Assembly: GCA_900770345.1 (NCBI GenBank)
Contig: CAAGKF010000143.1
Location: forward strand, 1-17,849
Direction: 5' to 3'
Source: Lachnospiraceae bacterium
Lineage (GTDB): Bacteria > Bacillota > Clostridia > Lachnospirales > Lachnospiraceae
Length of the DNA: 17,849 nt
Shown here: positions 6,697 to 14,502 of the stretch, one piece after another
How positions within the stretch are numbered: position 1 is the stretch's first letter
Layout: each line of letters starts with the position of its first letter
Notes under the pieces: generated by a model
What the model saw: the letters and a program-made list of their open reading frames with translations, nothing else
Told to the model about the DNA's origin: nothing
The model's database searches: none
Made by a program: the position numbers and the translations under genes

Positions 6697-7917
6697 ATGA
6701 AAAGAGAAGTGAGAATGAATATAAAAAGAAAGGCAGAGGGGCGAAGGAATCTTTCACGGAGCCTTCATGTCATTCTGTGCCTTCCGCTGGCAGCCGCTTC
6801 CCTGGCCGGAACCGGCGCAGTTACGGCTTTTGCCGCCAGCCCGGAGTTTGCTTATTCGGCGGAAAAATGGGCATCTCTGCGGGATGATAAGCTGGAGTAT
6901 GATGAGATCGCTGATCTGATACATGAGTACAACAATACGGTGATCCAGAATCAGATCGAATATGAGGATTACCGGAATGAGGATAAGGATGACATCGCTC
7001 AGGATTACTACGATGCCGCCAATGAAATCTACTGGAATCTGGAATATCCCGATTCGGATTCCACCAGTTACGCCAGCAGCCTCAGTTCTTATTTGAGCAG
7101 CCGCATCCAGGCTGACAGGCTGAAGGAGCTGGGCGATGACAATGTGGATGACGGCGAGATCAAGAAACTGGGCTATGATCAGACAGAGGCGAACCTGGTA
7201 AAACAGGCCCAGCAGCTGATGATCACCTACTGGAGCCAGATGTATGCCATCGAAAATCAGCAGATCAGCAAGGAACAGGCGGAGCTGACCTACAGTCAGA
7301 CGCAGACAAAGCTTCAGGCGGGTATGGCTACCCAGACGGATCTTTTAAACGCCGGGGAAGCAGTTACCAGTGCGGAGGCTTCCCTTCTTTCCGCTCAAAG
7401 CAGCGTCAGTCAGACAAAGGAGAGTCTGTGCCTGATGCTGGGCTGGACCTACGGGGCGCAGGTGGAGATCTGTGAGGTGCCGGAACCGGATCTGGAGGCG
7501 ATCGCCGCCATTGATCTGGAAGCCGATATGCAGAAGGGGCTGGAGGAAAACTACGCTTTAAGGATCCTTGCCAGGCAGGTGACAAACGCCCAGTACGGAA
7601 GCAATAAGGACAGTCTGGAGCAGAATTTAAAAAGTCAGAAGGAAACGGCGGCAAACAGCATAAAAAGTGCCTATGAGCAGCTTCTTCTGGCACAGTCGAA
7701 TTACGAGCAGGCGCTTCAGTCCTTTGAGCTGGAGCAGTCGGCAATGGCGACCGCAGACCGGAAGATGCAGGCCGGAGTGATCACGAAGAATGACTACCGC
7801 AGGCAGAGTACTTCTTTTTCTGCCGCACAGCTTCAGGTACGCACACAGAAGCTGGCTCTGTTAAAGGCGCAGCTGGATTATGACTGGTCCGTAGGCGGGC
7901 TGGCTTCCGTAACGTGA
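6697..7917 (+). CDS. Secreted TolC-like (OEP-fold) helical protein 1
   Basis: 406 residues. A long basic N-region and hydrophobic core end in AFA-AS (cleavage near residue 47), so it is exported. The mature part is almost all predicted helix and shows the two TolC-family hairpin repeats. Repeat 1 is KLQAGMATQTDLLNAGEAV (205-223) with a helix ending at LMLG. Repeat 2 is MQAGVITKNDYRRQ (357-370). Between the helix pairs where TolC inserts its barrel strands, repeat 2 runs on as polar helix (about 296-325) and repeat 1 has only a polar linker (about 110-160). I therefore see no outer-membrane barrel. GAGGAA precedes ATG, and the gap after the permease gene is 16 nt. It is probably an extracytoplasmic partner of the adaptor. 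ATG 6715 is an alternative start that keeps the signal peptide. Confidence 0.8.
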   Translation: MKREVRMNIKRKAEGRRNLSRSLHVILCLPLAAASLAGTGAVTAFAASPEFAYSAEKWASLRDDKLEYDEIADLIHEYNNTVIQNQIEYEDYRNEDKDDIAQDYYDAANEIYWNLEYPDSDSTSYASSLSSYLSSRIQADRLKELGDDNVDDGEIKKLGYDQTEANLVKQAQQLMITYWSQMYAIENQQISKEQAELTYSQTQTKLQAGMATQTDLLNAGEAVTSAEASLLSAQSSVSQTKESLCLMLGWTYGAQVEICEVPEPDLEAIAAIDLEADMQKGLEENYALRILARQVTNAQYGSNKDSLEQNLKSQKETAANSIKSAYEQLLLAQSNYEQALQSFELEQSAMATADRKMQAGVITKNDYRRQSTSFSAAQLQVRTQKLALLKAQLDYDWSVGGLASVT

Positions 7918-7942
7918 TGGCAGCGGGAAAGGAGGTCGGAAA

Positions 7943-9049
7943 ATGAGAACAAAATTTTTGAATACGGCCATAGGATTCCTGCTGTGCCTGACTTTTGCTT
8001 TCGGGCCGGCGGCCGGCGTGATCACCGTCCGGGCGGAGGAAGCGGATACGATCCGCTATGAGGATCTCAGAGAGCTTTTGAAAAGCGGCAATCTGGCCCT
8101 GAAAAAGACCATCTCTGATTACGAGACCAATGTAAATAATTATCAGGAGATGTGGGATACCTTCAAATGGGAGCAGGACAACATGGAAGACAGGGCGGAA
8201 AACGGGGATTATGATGAGGAGATGAAGGCTCTTTACAATTCCAATGCTTCTATGCTGAAAAGCTCTGCCAGCCGCATTTATCAGCAGCTGGACGCTCTGC
8301 AGGATGAGCGCAGTACCAGAAGTGTGGAAAAGTCTGTGGATTCCTATACCTATGCCGCTCAGACGCTGATGAATTCCTGCAGTCAGCTTTATAGCAGCCT
8401 GACCGTGCGGGAAAAGCAGGTAGAGGCGCTGGAGGCGGCCTACAATGCCATGGTGAGGAAGCAGGAGGCAGGCTCCGCTACGGCTGCCCAGGTTCTGGAG
8501 GCAAAAAAAAGCCTGGATGCGGGACGCAGCCAGGCGGCATCTTTGAAAGAACAGGCGGATCAGAGCCTTTATAAGCTGAAAGTGATGCTGGGACTTCAGA
8601 ATACCTCCGCTCAGCTGAGTGAAATGCCGGGGCCGGATCTGTCAGCCGTGGACGCCATTGATTTTGAAGCAGATAAGCAGAAGGCCATCGGAAACGACAA
8701 GAGCGTTCAGAGCGCCCGTCATTCCAAAGCCAACAGTACAGCCCAGTATAATCAGCGGTTCAGAGAGGTAAACGAAGCTGAAGGAACGGCAGAAGCCGGC
8801 ATAACGGCAGCCTATGAGGACCTTCAGGTAAAGAAGGGACTGTATCTGGCTGCGGAGCAGGCTTTTCAGAGCGCCTCTCAGGTGTATCAGTCTCTGGAGC
8901 GGAAAAAGCAGGCGGGAATGCTGAATAATATTCAGTATCTGGAAGGACAGGTGCAGTATCTCCAGAAGAAATCCGCCAGAGATATTGCTTCCATGAATCT
9001 CCTGCAGGCTTATGAGTCCTACTGCTGGGAGGTACAGGGAATTTCGTAG
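7943..9049 (+). CDS. Secreted TolC-like (OEP-fold) helical protein 2
   Basis: 368 residues. The signal peptide MRTKFLNTAIGFLLCLTFAF... probably ends at VRA-EE (residue 31/32). The rest is charged, Gln/Ala-rich helix with two TolC-type hairpin tips: KQEAGSATAAQVLEAKKSL (173-191, helix ending VMLG) and KKQAGMLNNIQYLEGQ (321-336). It is a diverged paralogue of the preceding gene: the linker MPGPDLSAVDAIDFEADKQK parallels VPEPDLEAIAAIDLEADMQK in protein 1. As in protein 1, no barrel strands are apparent. AGGAGG lies just before ATG and the gene begins 25 nt after protein 1. It is the last gene of the operon, and its stop lies 11 nt from the stop of the convergent kinase gene. Confidence 0.8.
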   Translation: MRTKFLNTAIGFLLCLTFAFGPAAGVITVRAEEADTIRYEDLRELLKSGNLALKKTISDYETNVNNYQEMWDTFKWEQDNMEDRAENGDYDEEMKALYNSNASMLKSSASRIYQQLDALQDERSTRSVEKSVDSYTYAAQTLMNSCSQLYSSLTVREKQVEALEAAYNAMVRKQEAGSATAAQVLEAKKSLDAGRSQAASLKEQADQSLYKLKVMLGLQNTSAQLSEMPGPDLSAVDAIDFEADKQKAIGNDKSVQSARHSKANSTAQYNQRFREVNEAEGTAEAGITAAYEDLQVKKGLYLAAEQAFQSASQVYQSLERKKQAGMLNNIQYLEGQVQYLQKKSARDIASMNLLQAYESYCWEVQGIS

Positions 9050-9060
9050 GATTTGTCTGT

Positions 9061-10941
9061 TTAAGTATCCTCCAGGCCGCGCCGTGCCGGAATTCGCACC
9101 GTAACCTCGGTTCCATGTCCGGGGCTGCTGGTGAAGGAGAGGCCGTAAATATCACCGTAAAGGCTTTTTAAACGAAGATTGGTGTTGTATACACCGATAT
9201 GGCGGGAGGAGAAGCGGTGAGAGGAATAGGAATCCGGCGTATCCTCCTGTTCGCTGCTATCCAGCAGAGTGCTTAGCTTTTCCGGCGGTATGCCGGCTCC
9301 GTCATCGGAGATGATAAATAGGATATCTTTTTGGGAGCGCCATCCTGTAACCAGGATGGTGCCTTTTTTTTCTTCCTTCATAAGAATTCCGTGAACAAAG
9401 GCATTTTCCACAATAGGCTGGAAGGTCAGCTTGGGGATCGTAAAGGAATTAAGCTCCTCCGGCACATCCAGTACCAGCTCCACACAGTCGTCGTAGCGCA
9501 TGTTCTGAAGCTTCACATAGAGGCTCATGTGCTCCAGCTCGTCACCGATGGTATTCATCAGCTCCCGCCGTCCCAGGGTAAGCTTATAGAAACGGGAGAG
9601 GGCCTGGATTGCCTGGGTGACTTTTTTCGTCTGGCCGGTCTGCGAAAGCCAGTTGATCATGTCCAGAGTGTTGTAGAGAAAATGCGGATTGATCTGTGCC
9701 TGAAGAGCGCGGAATTCCGCTCTGCGCAGTTCTTCGCCGGCGGCTTCCTGGCGGTCCATCAGATCGCAGATCTCCGCTGTCATGTAATTGTAGGTGTCTG
9801 TCAGGATTCCGATCTCATCGCAGCCGCTGTTTTCCAGTTTCAGCGGCTGGGGACGGCCGGTGCGTACTTTTTCCATCTGAAGAGCTACTGCGATGATCCT
9901 GTCTGCGATGGAGGCTGACAGGCGGAAGGCGATAAACAGAGCGATCAGGGCAAAAAAGACGTATACGGCGGCCATTCGAAAGATGATGACTTTTCCGGTG
10001 TCCGCAATATGCAGCAGCGGAATGACGGATACCATGTGCCAGTCCGTTTTCTGAATCGGAAAATAAGCGGTATAGGCAGGCCCTCTTTCATAGGACACCA
10101 GAGTGAATTCTCTGGTGGGGCCGATCTTCTTCTGAAGCTCGGAGAAGGGCAGGAAATAGTCGTCTGTAAGCTTTTGATCGGAGCAGGCGGCGATCTTGTT
10201 CTGAGAGTTTATCAGAAAAGCTGCTTCACCTTCAACGGAAGCGTTCTGCCTTAATACTTCGTCGAGAGGATCTGTTGAAAAATAGATCGCCAGCAGAGCG
10301 GAGGGACCGGCAGGGGTAAAGCGGTGTTTGCCGCCGGTGGAATAGGAAAGTCTTGCTATAAGAGCTGCTGTATTGCCGGAGCCGGCCTCGGCGGGAGAAA
10401 GATCCTCGGAAGGACAGAGAAGACGTTCTTCACCGTCAATCGGGATGCGGTCAAACCAGGGTGTCTTCCGTATGGCGGAAATGGGTTCAAAAAGCTCCTG
10501 ATCCAGCTGATTATGTTGAGTCAGGTCATCGAAGACCGTATCATCATAGTACAGTTTCACGCTTGTGATCAGATCATGGTCCAGAAGGCTTTTGGTCAGA
10601 TGGAACAGGTTTTTCATATGTCCGGCAGAGATCTGAGTTTTTCCCGCTTCCTGCTTTTCAGCGAAAAACAGGTTCTGAGTCACGGAGTTGGACAGGATAG
10701 TGTCCGCGGAGTGATTCAGATGGGAGATCAGATTTTCCAGCGAAGTCACAGTCTGGTTGGAGAGAGCCAGCTCCGACCGAATGGTATCATCCATAACGAT
10801 GGAATAGATCCGCATAAAAAGAAATCCTGTCAGCACTGCGGCAGGCAGCAGAAACAGGATCATATGGGAAATGACCAGCTTCGATTTCAGCTTCAGGTCA
10901 TAAATGTAGTGGTGCAGCAGAGCACGGAACAGATTTTTCAT
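9061..10941 (-). CDS. YesM-type sensor histidine kinase
   Basis: 626 residues. TM1 is about 23-48. A Cache-like extracellular sensor domain of roughly 265 residues follows, then TM2 (about 317-343) and HAMP (about 344-400). The His_kinase domain contains the signature QINPHFLYNTLDMI with phosphoacceptor His420. The HATPase region has Asn513 in VENAFVHG and the G1 motif DDGAG (546-550). Its ATG overlaps the TGA stop of the upstream regulator gene (ATGA), implying translational coupling. Family members usually control sugar uptake or polysaccharide use with a YesN regulator, and many sit beside an ABC sugar transporter. None is here, so the signal and target are unknown. The gene converges on the efflux operon. 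Confidence 0.93.
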   Translation of the reverse strand: MKNLFRALLHHYIYDLKLKSKLVISHMILFLLPAAVLTGFLFMRIYSIVMDDTIRSELALSNQTVTSLENLISHLNHSADTILSNSVTQNLFFAEKQEAGKTQISAGHMKNLFHLTKSLLDHDLITSVKLYYDDTVFDDLTQHNQLDQELFEPISAIRKTPWFDRIPIDGEERLLCPSEDLSPAEAGSGNTAALIARLSYSTGGKHRFTPAGPSALLAIYFSTDPLDEVLRQNASVEGEAAFLINSQNKIAACSDQKLTDDYFLPFSELQKKIGPTREFTLVSYERGPAYTAYFPIQKTDWHMVSVIPLLHIADTGKVIIFRMAAVYVFFALIALFIAFRLSASIADRIIAVALQMEKVRTGRPQPLKLENSGCDEIGILTDTYNYMTAEICDLMDRQEAAGEELRRAEFRALQAQINPHFLYNTLDMINWLSQTGQTKKVTQAIQALSRFYKLTLGRRELMNTIGDELEHMSLYVKLQNMRYDDCVELVLDVPEELNSFTIPKLTFQPIVENAFVHGILMKEEKKGTILVTGWRSQKDILFIISDDGAGIPPEKLSTLLDSSEQEDTPDSYSSHRFSSRHIGVYNTNLRLKSLYGDIYGLSFTSSPGHGTEVTVRIPARRGLEDT

Positions 10942-12494
10942 GAAAGCATTTTCTCCCTGTATTCGGACGGTGAAAGGCCTACCAGCTTGCGGAAGGTCTT
11001 GCTGTAGTAGTTTCCGTCACTGTAGCCTACCTTTGAGGAAATATCGGCGATCTTGTATCTTGGGTCGCTTAAAAACTGTTTGGACATGCGGATGCGGTAA
11101 TCCGTCAGATACTGGTTTAAGGTCTGGCCGGTTTCATTTTTAAATAAGGTGCATACGTAGCTGGGAGACAGACGTACATAATCGCTGACATCCGGTACGG
11201 AGAGGGCCTGATCGGCGTAGTTGCGGTGCAGATACTCCTTGATCTGGAATACCACCGGATTTTCATTGGTGTTCTGGCGGAGACGTTCAAAAAACAGCTG
11301 TATTTTAGAGAGCAGAAGCTGATGCAGTTCACTTAAATTGGAGCATTCCATCACGCCTTCCCAGATGGATTCCGGCTGCAGCCCTTCCTTGTTCCAGAGG
11401 GAAATGTGGTTGTTCAGGCTGATCTCCTCCAGCTTCCCCAGATACCGGTAATACAGGTCTCTTACCTGGCTGGGGGAAAGAAATTCATTTGGTACAATAG
11501 ATTCTGTAAGGGCGCAGACAGCTGCCTGTGCCTCCTCCTCCTTCTGCTCTGTCAGAGCCAGGGTAAAATCCATCAGCTTGTCTGCCGGAGGATGATAAGG
11601 CAGCTCCTGTTTCCCGGGCACAAGGATTGAGCTGCATTCACAGAAAAAGCTGATTTTCAGAAGCTTAAAGGCATCCTGACAGGATAAATAGGCTTTATCC
11701 ATGCCGTTTACCCAGGGACCGCAGGCGATAAAGAAGGGAATGATGCCTTCCAGCTGTTCCTTCAGGAAGACAGCGCATGCATTTGGAAATTTTTCATCAG
11801 GGCGTCCTTCGCTTATGATAAAATTGATCACGTACCGGTCAGCTTTCTGACAGCGCACGTAGTTTAAGCCCAGGGACTCCAGGAAGGCTCCGTATTTGCC
11901 GCAGATATCGAGAAGCTGATGCTCCGGCAGTCCGGAAATAGGAGTTAAGGAGTCCAGAACAACAGCGGAGAACCAGCTGCCGGAATCAAGAGGAAGCTTT
12001 AAGAGGGTGAAAAGGTCTGCCAGATCGTCCTCCTTCATTCCATCTTCTTCCGTCAGCAGCAGTGCCAGGCGGGATTTCAGATCTTCCTCCTGGATCAGGG
12101 ACGCTTTTCTGGCAATGGAACGGGCATGGCAGCTTTCCGCGGCTTCTTTAAGGGCATCGATCAGCTCTGTCATATCCAGAGGCTTTTCCACATAGCTGAC
12201 AGCCTTTAGTTTGATCGCCGCTTTCAGATATTCCTTATCAGAGTAGGCACTCATAAAAATGATCCCTGTGTCGGGATGGGATTTCAGAATCTGCTCTGCC
12301 ATTTCCACGCCGTTCATGCGGGGCATACGCACGTCCGTCAGTACGATATCCGGCTCCTGGGTAAGGGCAATGTCCAGGCCATGAAGACCGTCATCAGCCA
12401 GAAACACCTGGGAAATCCCAAGCTTTTCCAGATCCAGGGTGCGGTAGATACCTTCGCGTGTCAGTTTTTCGTCATCAGCAATCAGAAGTTTCAT
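10938..12494 (-). CDS. YesN-type response regulator (REC + AraC HTH)
   Basis: 518 residues from ATG 12494, where the receiver domain begins (MKLLIADDEKLTREG). Phosphoacceptor Asp54 lies in DIVLTDVRMPRMNG and Lys104 in YVEKPL. A long middle region of about 280 residues has no motif I recognise. The C-terminal AraC/XylS double helix-turn-helix spans about 415-518, including LSPSYVCTLFKNETGQTLNQ and GYSDGNYYSKTFRKLVGLSP. The frame stays open upstream to 12602, but that extension is not receiver-like and overlaps the promoter, so I reject it. The ribosome site is modest (GGAG 12 nt upstream). It is the first gene of a two-gene operon with the kinase. It is divergent from the HPr-like operon, which is one candidate target. 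Confidence 0.92.
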   Translation of the reverse strand: MKLLIADDEKLTREGIYRTLDLEKLGISQVFLADDGLHGLDIALTQEPDIVLTDVRMPRMNGVEMAEQILKSHPDTGIIFMSAYSDKEYLKAAIKLKAVSYVEKPLDMTELIDALKEAAESCHARSIARKASLIQEEDLKSRLALLLTEEDGMKEDDLADLFTLLKLPLDSGSWFSAVVLDSLTPISGLPEHQLLDICGKYGAFLESLGLNYVRCQKADRYVINFIISEGRPDEKFPNACAVFLKEQLEGIIPFFIACGPWVNGMDKAYLSCQDAFKLLKISFFCECSSILVPGKQELPYHPPADKLMDFTLALTEQKEEEAQAAVCALTESIVPNEFLSPSQVRDLYYRYLGKLEEISLNNHISLWNKEGLQPESIWEGVMECSNLSELHQLLLSKIQLFFERLRQNTNENPVVFQIKEYLHRNYADQALSVPDVSDYVRLSPSYVCTLFKNETGQTLNQYLTDYRIRMSKQFLSDPRYKIADISSKVGYSDGNYYSKTFRKLVGLSPSEYREKMLS

Positions 12495-12544
12495 ATATCT
12501 ATCAGACTCCGTTTCGTTTATCGTGGAAAAAATATCTATTATCC

Positions 12545-12572
12545 ATTTTATCAAGAAATCGGAATTATGCAA
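12545..12572 (-). promoter_or_regulatory. Promoter of the YesN/YesM operon
   Basis: On the minus strand TTGCAT (12572-12567) is followed after 16 nt by TAAAAT (12550-12545), with TG one base ahead of the -10 box (extended -10, TGATAAAAT). This gives a 5' leader of about 44 nt before ATG 12494. Confidence 0.65.
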
Positions 12573-12687
12573 TGAAAACCATGCTCGGATGAACTTTTGC
12601 AATTAAATTTTACTTGCTTTAGAAAAATATTACCATGGAAAAAGAGAAAGACGGGTGCTATGCTAAGCTCAATGGAGGTAACGAAGG

Positions 12688-12915
12688 ATGAAACATATGT
12701 GGCTTAAATTTGAACATGCTGATCAGATCATTAATTTCGTAAGGATCATGAGCAGGTACGATTGTGATGCGGATGTAAAATGCGGCAGCCGTGTGGTGGA
12801 TGCAAAGTCGATTGTAGGTGTGCTTTCTCTTGCAAAATCCAAAACGGTGGAGCTGATCCTTCATTCGGAGGAATGCGAAAAGCTTATGGAGGAGCTTGCT
12901 CCTTATGCAGCGTAG
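12688..12915 (+). CDS. Degenerate HPr-like protein
   Basis: 75 residues with the HPr fold signature in the second half: VDAKSIVGVLSLAKSKTVELIL aligns with the HPr segment around Ser46, giving Ser41 here. His10 aligns with the phospho-histidine His15, and the His-to-Ser distance of 31 is the same as in HPr. The active-site sequence HARP has become HADQ, so the arginine and proline next to the histidine are missing. Transfer of phosphate from enzyme I is therefore doubtful, while a regulatory Ser site could remain. GGAGGT lies 8 nt before ATG. The next gene begins 6 nt downstream, so it probably forms an operon with the anion permease. HPr-family membership is likely; its role is unknown. Confidence 0.8.
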   Translation: MKHMWLKFEHADQIINFVRIMSRYDCDADVKCGSRVVDAKSIVGVLSLAKSKTVELILHSEECEKLMEELAPYAA

Positions 12916-12921
12916 AAGAAA

Positions 12922-14052
12922 ATGAAAAAGATTATTTTATTTATGAAAAAAGAAGCGGTGCTTGACGCCGCTCTTTTTCTGGCCTTTTTGTCTCTGCTTT
13001 TTGTAAAGCCGGACAGAGAATATCTGAATTATATCGATTATCGCACCATTGGTCTTTTGTTCAGTTTGATGTCCGTTATGGCGGGACTGCAAAAGCTGGG
13101 CGTTTTTTATGCTGTCGGCCGTGACCTTTTAAGGCGTGTGAGGGGAAGAACGGCAGTAGGGGCGGTCCTTGTGTATCTCTGCTTTTTCTCCAGCATGCTT
13201 ATTACCAATGATGTGGCATTGATTACTTTTGTGCCTTTCGGGATAACGGTCTTAAAGATGGCTGAGACGGAAGAGCTTACAGCCCCGGTGGTGATTCTGC
13301 AGACTGTGGCGGCAAATCTGGGAAGTATGCTGACGCCCATTGGGAATCCGCAGAATCTGTATTTGTATTCCAGGGCAGGGGTGTCTGCCTGGGAGTTTCT
13401 GCTCCTTATGCTGCCCTACACGGTGGTCTCTTTTTTGCTGCTGACTTTTTGTCTGACAGTTTTGGGGAGAAGAGGAGTAAAAGAAAGAGAAGAGAAGGAA
13501 AGAAGCGCAGAATGGACAGAGGAGAACCATCCTGTACCGGCAGGCCCTGTTATTCGATATATCCTCCTTTTTCTCCTTGCGGCGGCATCTGTTGCCAGAG
13601 TGCTTCCCTGGCAGGTCTGCGCGACAGCGGTGGCAGCCGTGCTTTTCGTTACGGACCGGGACGTGTTCCGTTTTGTGGACTATTCTCTTTTACTGACCTT
13701 TGCCGCCTTTTTTATTTTCATCGGAAATATGGGGCGTATACCGGCTTTTGCCTCCTTCCTGAACGAGATCATAGGCGGGCATGAGACGGCTACCGCTGTG
13801 GCAGCCAGCCAGATCATCAGCAATGTTCCCACGGCTCTTCTGCTGTCCGGATTTACGGATAAGTATCAGGCACTGATCGTGGGGACGAACCTGGGCGGTC
13901 TGGGAACGATGATCGCATCCATGGCCAGCCTGATTTCCTATAAGTACATCGCTCGTCAATATCCGGAGAAAAAGCGCTCCTATCTGATCTGGTTTACGGC
14001 TGTCAATGGAGGATTTCTGGCAGTTCTGATGGCATGCACACGGTTTTTCTGA
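12922..14052 (+). CDS. SLC13/ArsB-type anion permease
   Basis: 376 residues, about 10-11 hydrophobic segments in two inverted halves separated by a charged cytoplasmic loop (about 182-207). Half 1 has the re-entrant motif SSMLITNDVALITF (90-103) and TPIGNPQN (138-145). Half 2 has QIISNVPTALLLSG (297-310) and GTNLGGLGTM (321-330). These match the ion-transporter superfamily (SLC13, ArsB/NhaD, YbiR-like). It is slightly shorter than typical members (420 or more). The substrate (dicarboxylate, arsenite, sulfate or another anion) cannot be told. The ribosome site is weak (AGAAG), so translation may be coupled to the HPr-like gene 6 nt upstream; Met8 is an alternative start. Confidence 0.85.
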   Translation: MKKIILFMKKEAVLDAALFLAFLSLLFVKPDREYLNYIDYRTIGLLFSLMSVMAGLQKLGVFYAVGRDLLRRVRGRTAVGAVLVYLCFFSSMLITNDVALITFVPFGITVLKMAETEELTAPVVILQTVAANLGSMLTPIGNPQNLYLYSRAGVSAWEFLLLMLPYTVVSFLLLTFCLTVLGRRGVKEREEKERSAEWTEENHPVPAGPVIRYILLFLLAAASVARVLPWQVCATAVAAVLFVTDRDVFRFVDYSLLLTFAAFFIFIGNMGRIPAFASFLNEIIGGHETATAVAASQIISNVPTALLLSGFTDKYQALIVGTNLGGLGTMIASMASLISYKYIARQYPEKKRSYLIWFTAVNGGFLAVLMACTRFF

Positions 14053-14160
14053 CGGTCTGTATTATTGTGAAAATGCACAAACAGAAGGCAGCCTCCTTTT
14101 TTAAAATATTACAAACTTTTCAGAGCAGATCATTTTTTGCGTACATTTAAAAAATTAAAA

Positions 14161-14217
14161 TGGTAAAATAGAAGCAGCTGTTCAGGACGGCGGGAAGTTC
14201 GTCATGTGCAGCTGCTT
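14161..14217 (+). promoter_or_regulatory. Extended -10 promoter and inverted repeat before the 72-residue gene
   Basis: TGGTAAAAT (14161-14169) forms an extended -10 box without a well-spaced -35 box. Just after it a perfect 9-bp inverted repeat, AAGCAGCTG (14172-14180) and CAGCTGCTT (14209-14217), encloses 28 nt that hold an inner GACG/CGTC pair. It could be an operator or a leader hairpin. If transcription starts near 14176, the outer arm is only partly transcribed. The rest of the 195-nt gap after the permease gene is A/T-rich, without a clear terminator. Confidence 0.45.
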
Positions 14218-14247
14218 ATTGTAATGAAAAGAAGGAGTGATAGTTTT

Positions 14248-14466
14248 ATGAGACGGATTATGAGCGCATGCCTGATGCAGACAATGAGATTTGATACTAC
14301 TCACGATGCTGATCCTCAGCGTGATTACGAAGTTTACTGCAGGAAGCTGGAGAGGGAAGGAACAAAGTTTGTGATCGAGGAGACAAAAACGGAACCGGAC
14401 GGTTCTCTGGTGGTGAAGGTAAAGAAGCAGTACAATACCTACCGGACAGATGGTTATCTGGACTGA
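14248..14466 (+). CDS. Small protein of unknown function (72 aa)
   Basis: I do not recognise this family. The start at 14248 is chosen because AAGGAG lies about 12 nt upstream; the frame is open further upstream from ATG 14206, but that part overlaps the inverted repeat. The protein has a short N-terminal segment (MRRIMSACLMQTMRF), too short to be a clear membrane anchor. A soluble charged body follows, with DPQRDYEVYCRKLEREG and a likely beta stretch (FVIEETKTEPDGSLVVKVKKQYNTY). It ends YRTDGYLD. No export signal is evident. It stands alone between the permease gene and the convergent EIIC gene, with its own apparent promoter and a shared terminator. Base composition and the ribosome site support a real gene. 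Confidence 0.7.
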   Translation: MRRIMSACLMQTMRFDTTHDADPQRDYEVYCRKLEREGTKFVIEETKTEPDGSLVVKVKKQYNTYRTDGYLD

Positions 14467-14502
14467 GAAGCTGCTGTAAGGGCTTCTCCGGCTGCGTAAA
14501 TG

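Noticed and set aside
9048..9071. AGGAT/ATCCT repeat between the convergent operons
   Set aside because: 5-bp stem, 14-nt loop and no T tract on either strand; cannot be supported as a terminator.
12495..12602. 36-codon N-terminal extension of the YesN-type regulator
   Set aside because: Receiver domains begin at MKLLIADDE. The extension overlaps the likely promoter and has no better ribosome site.
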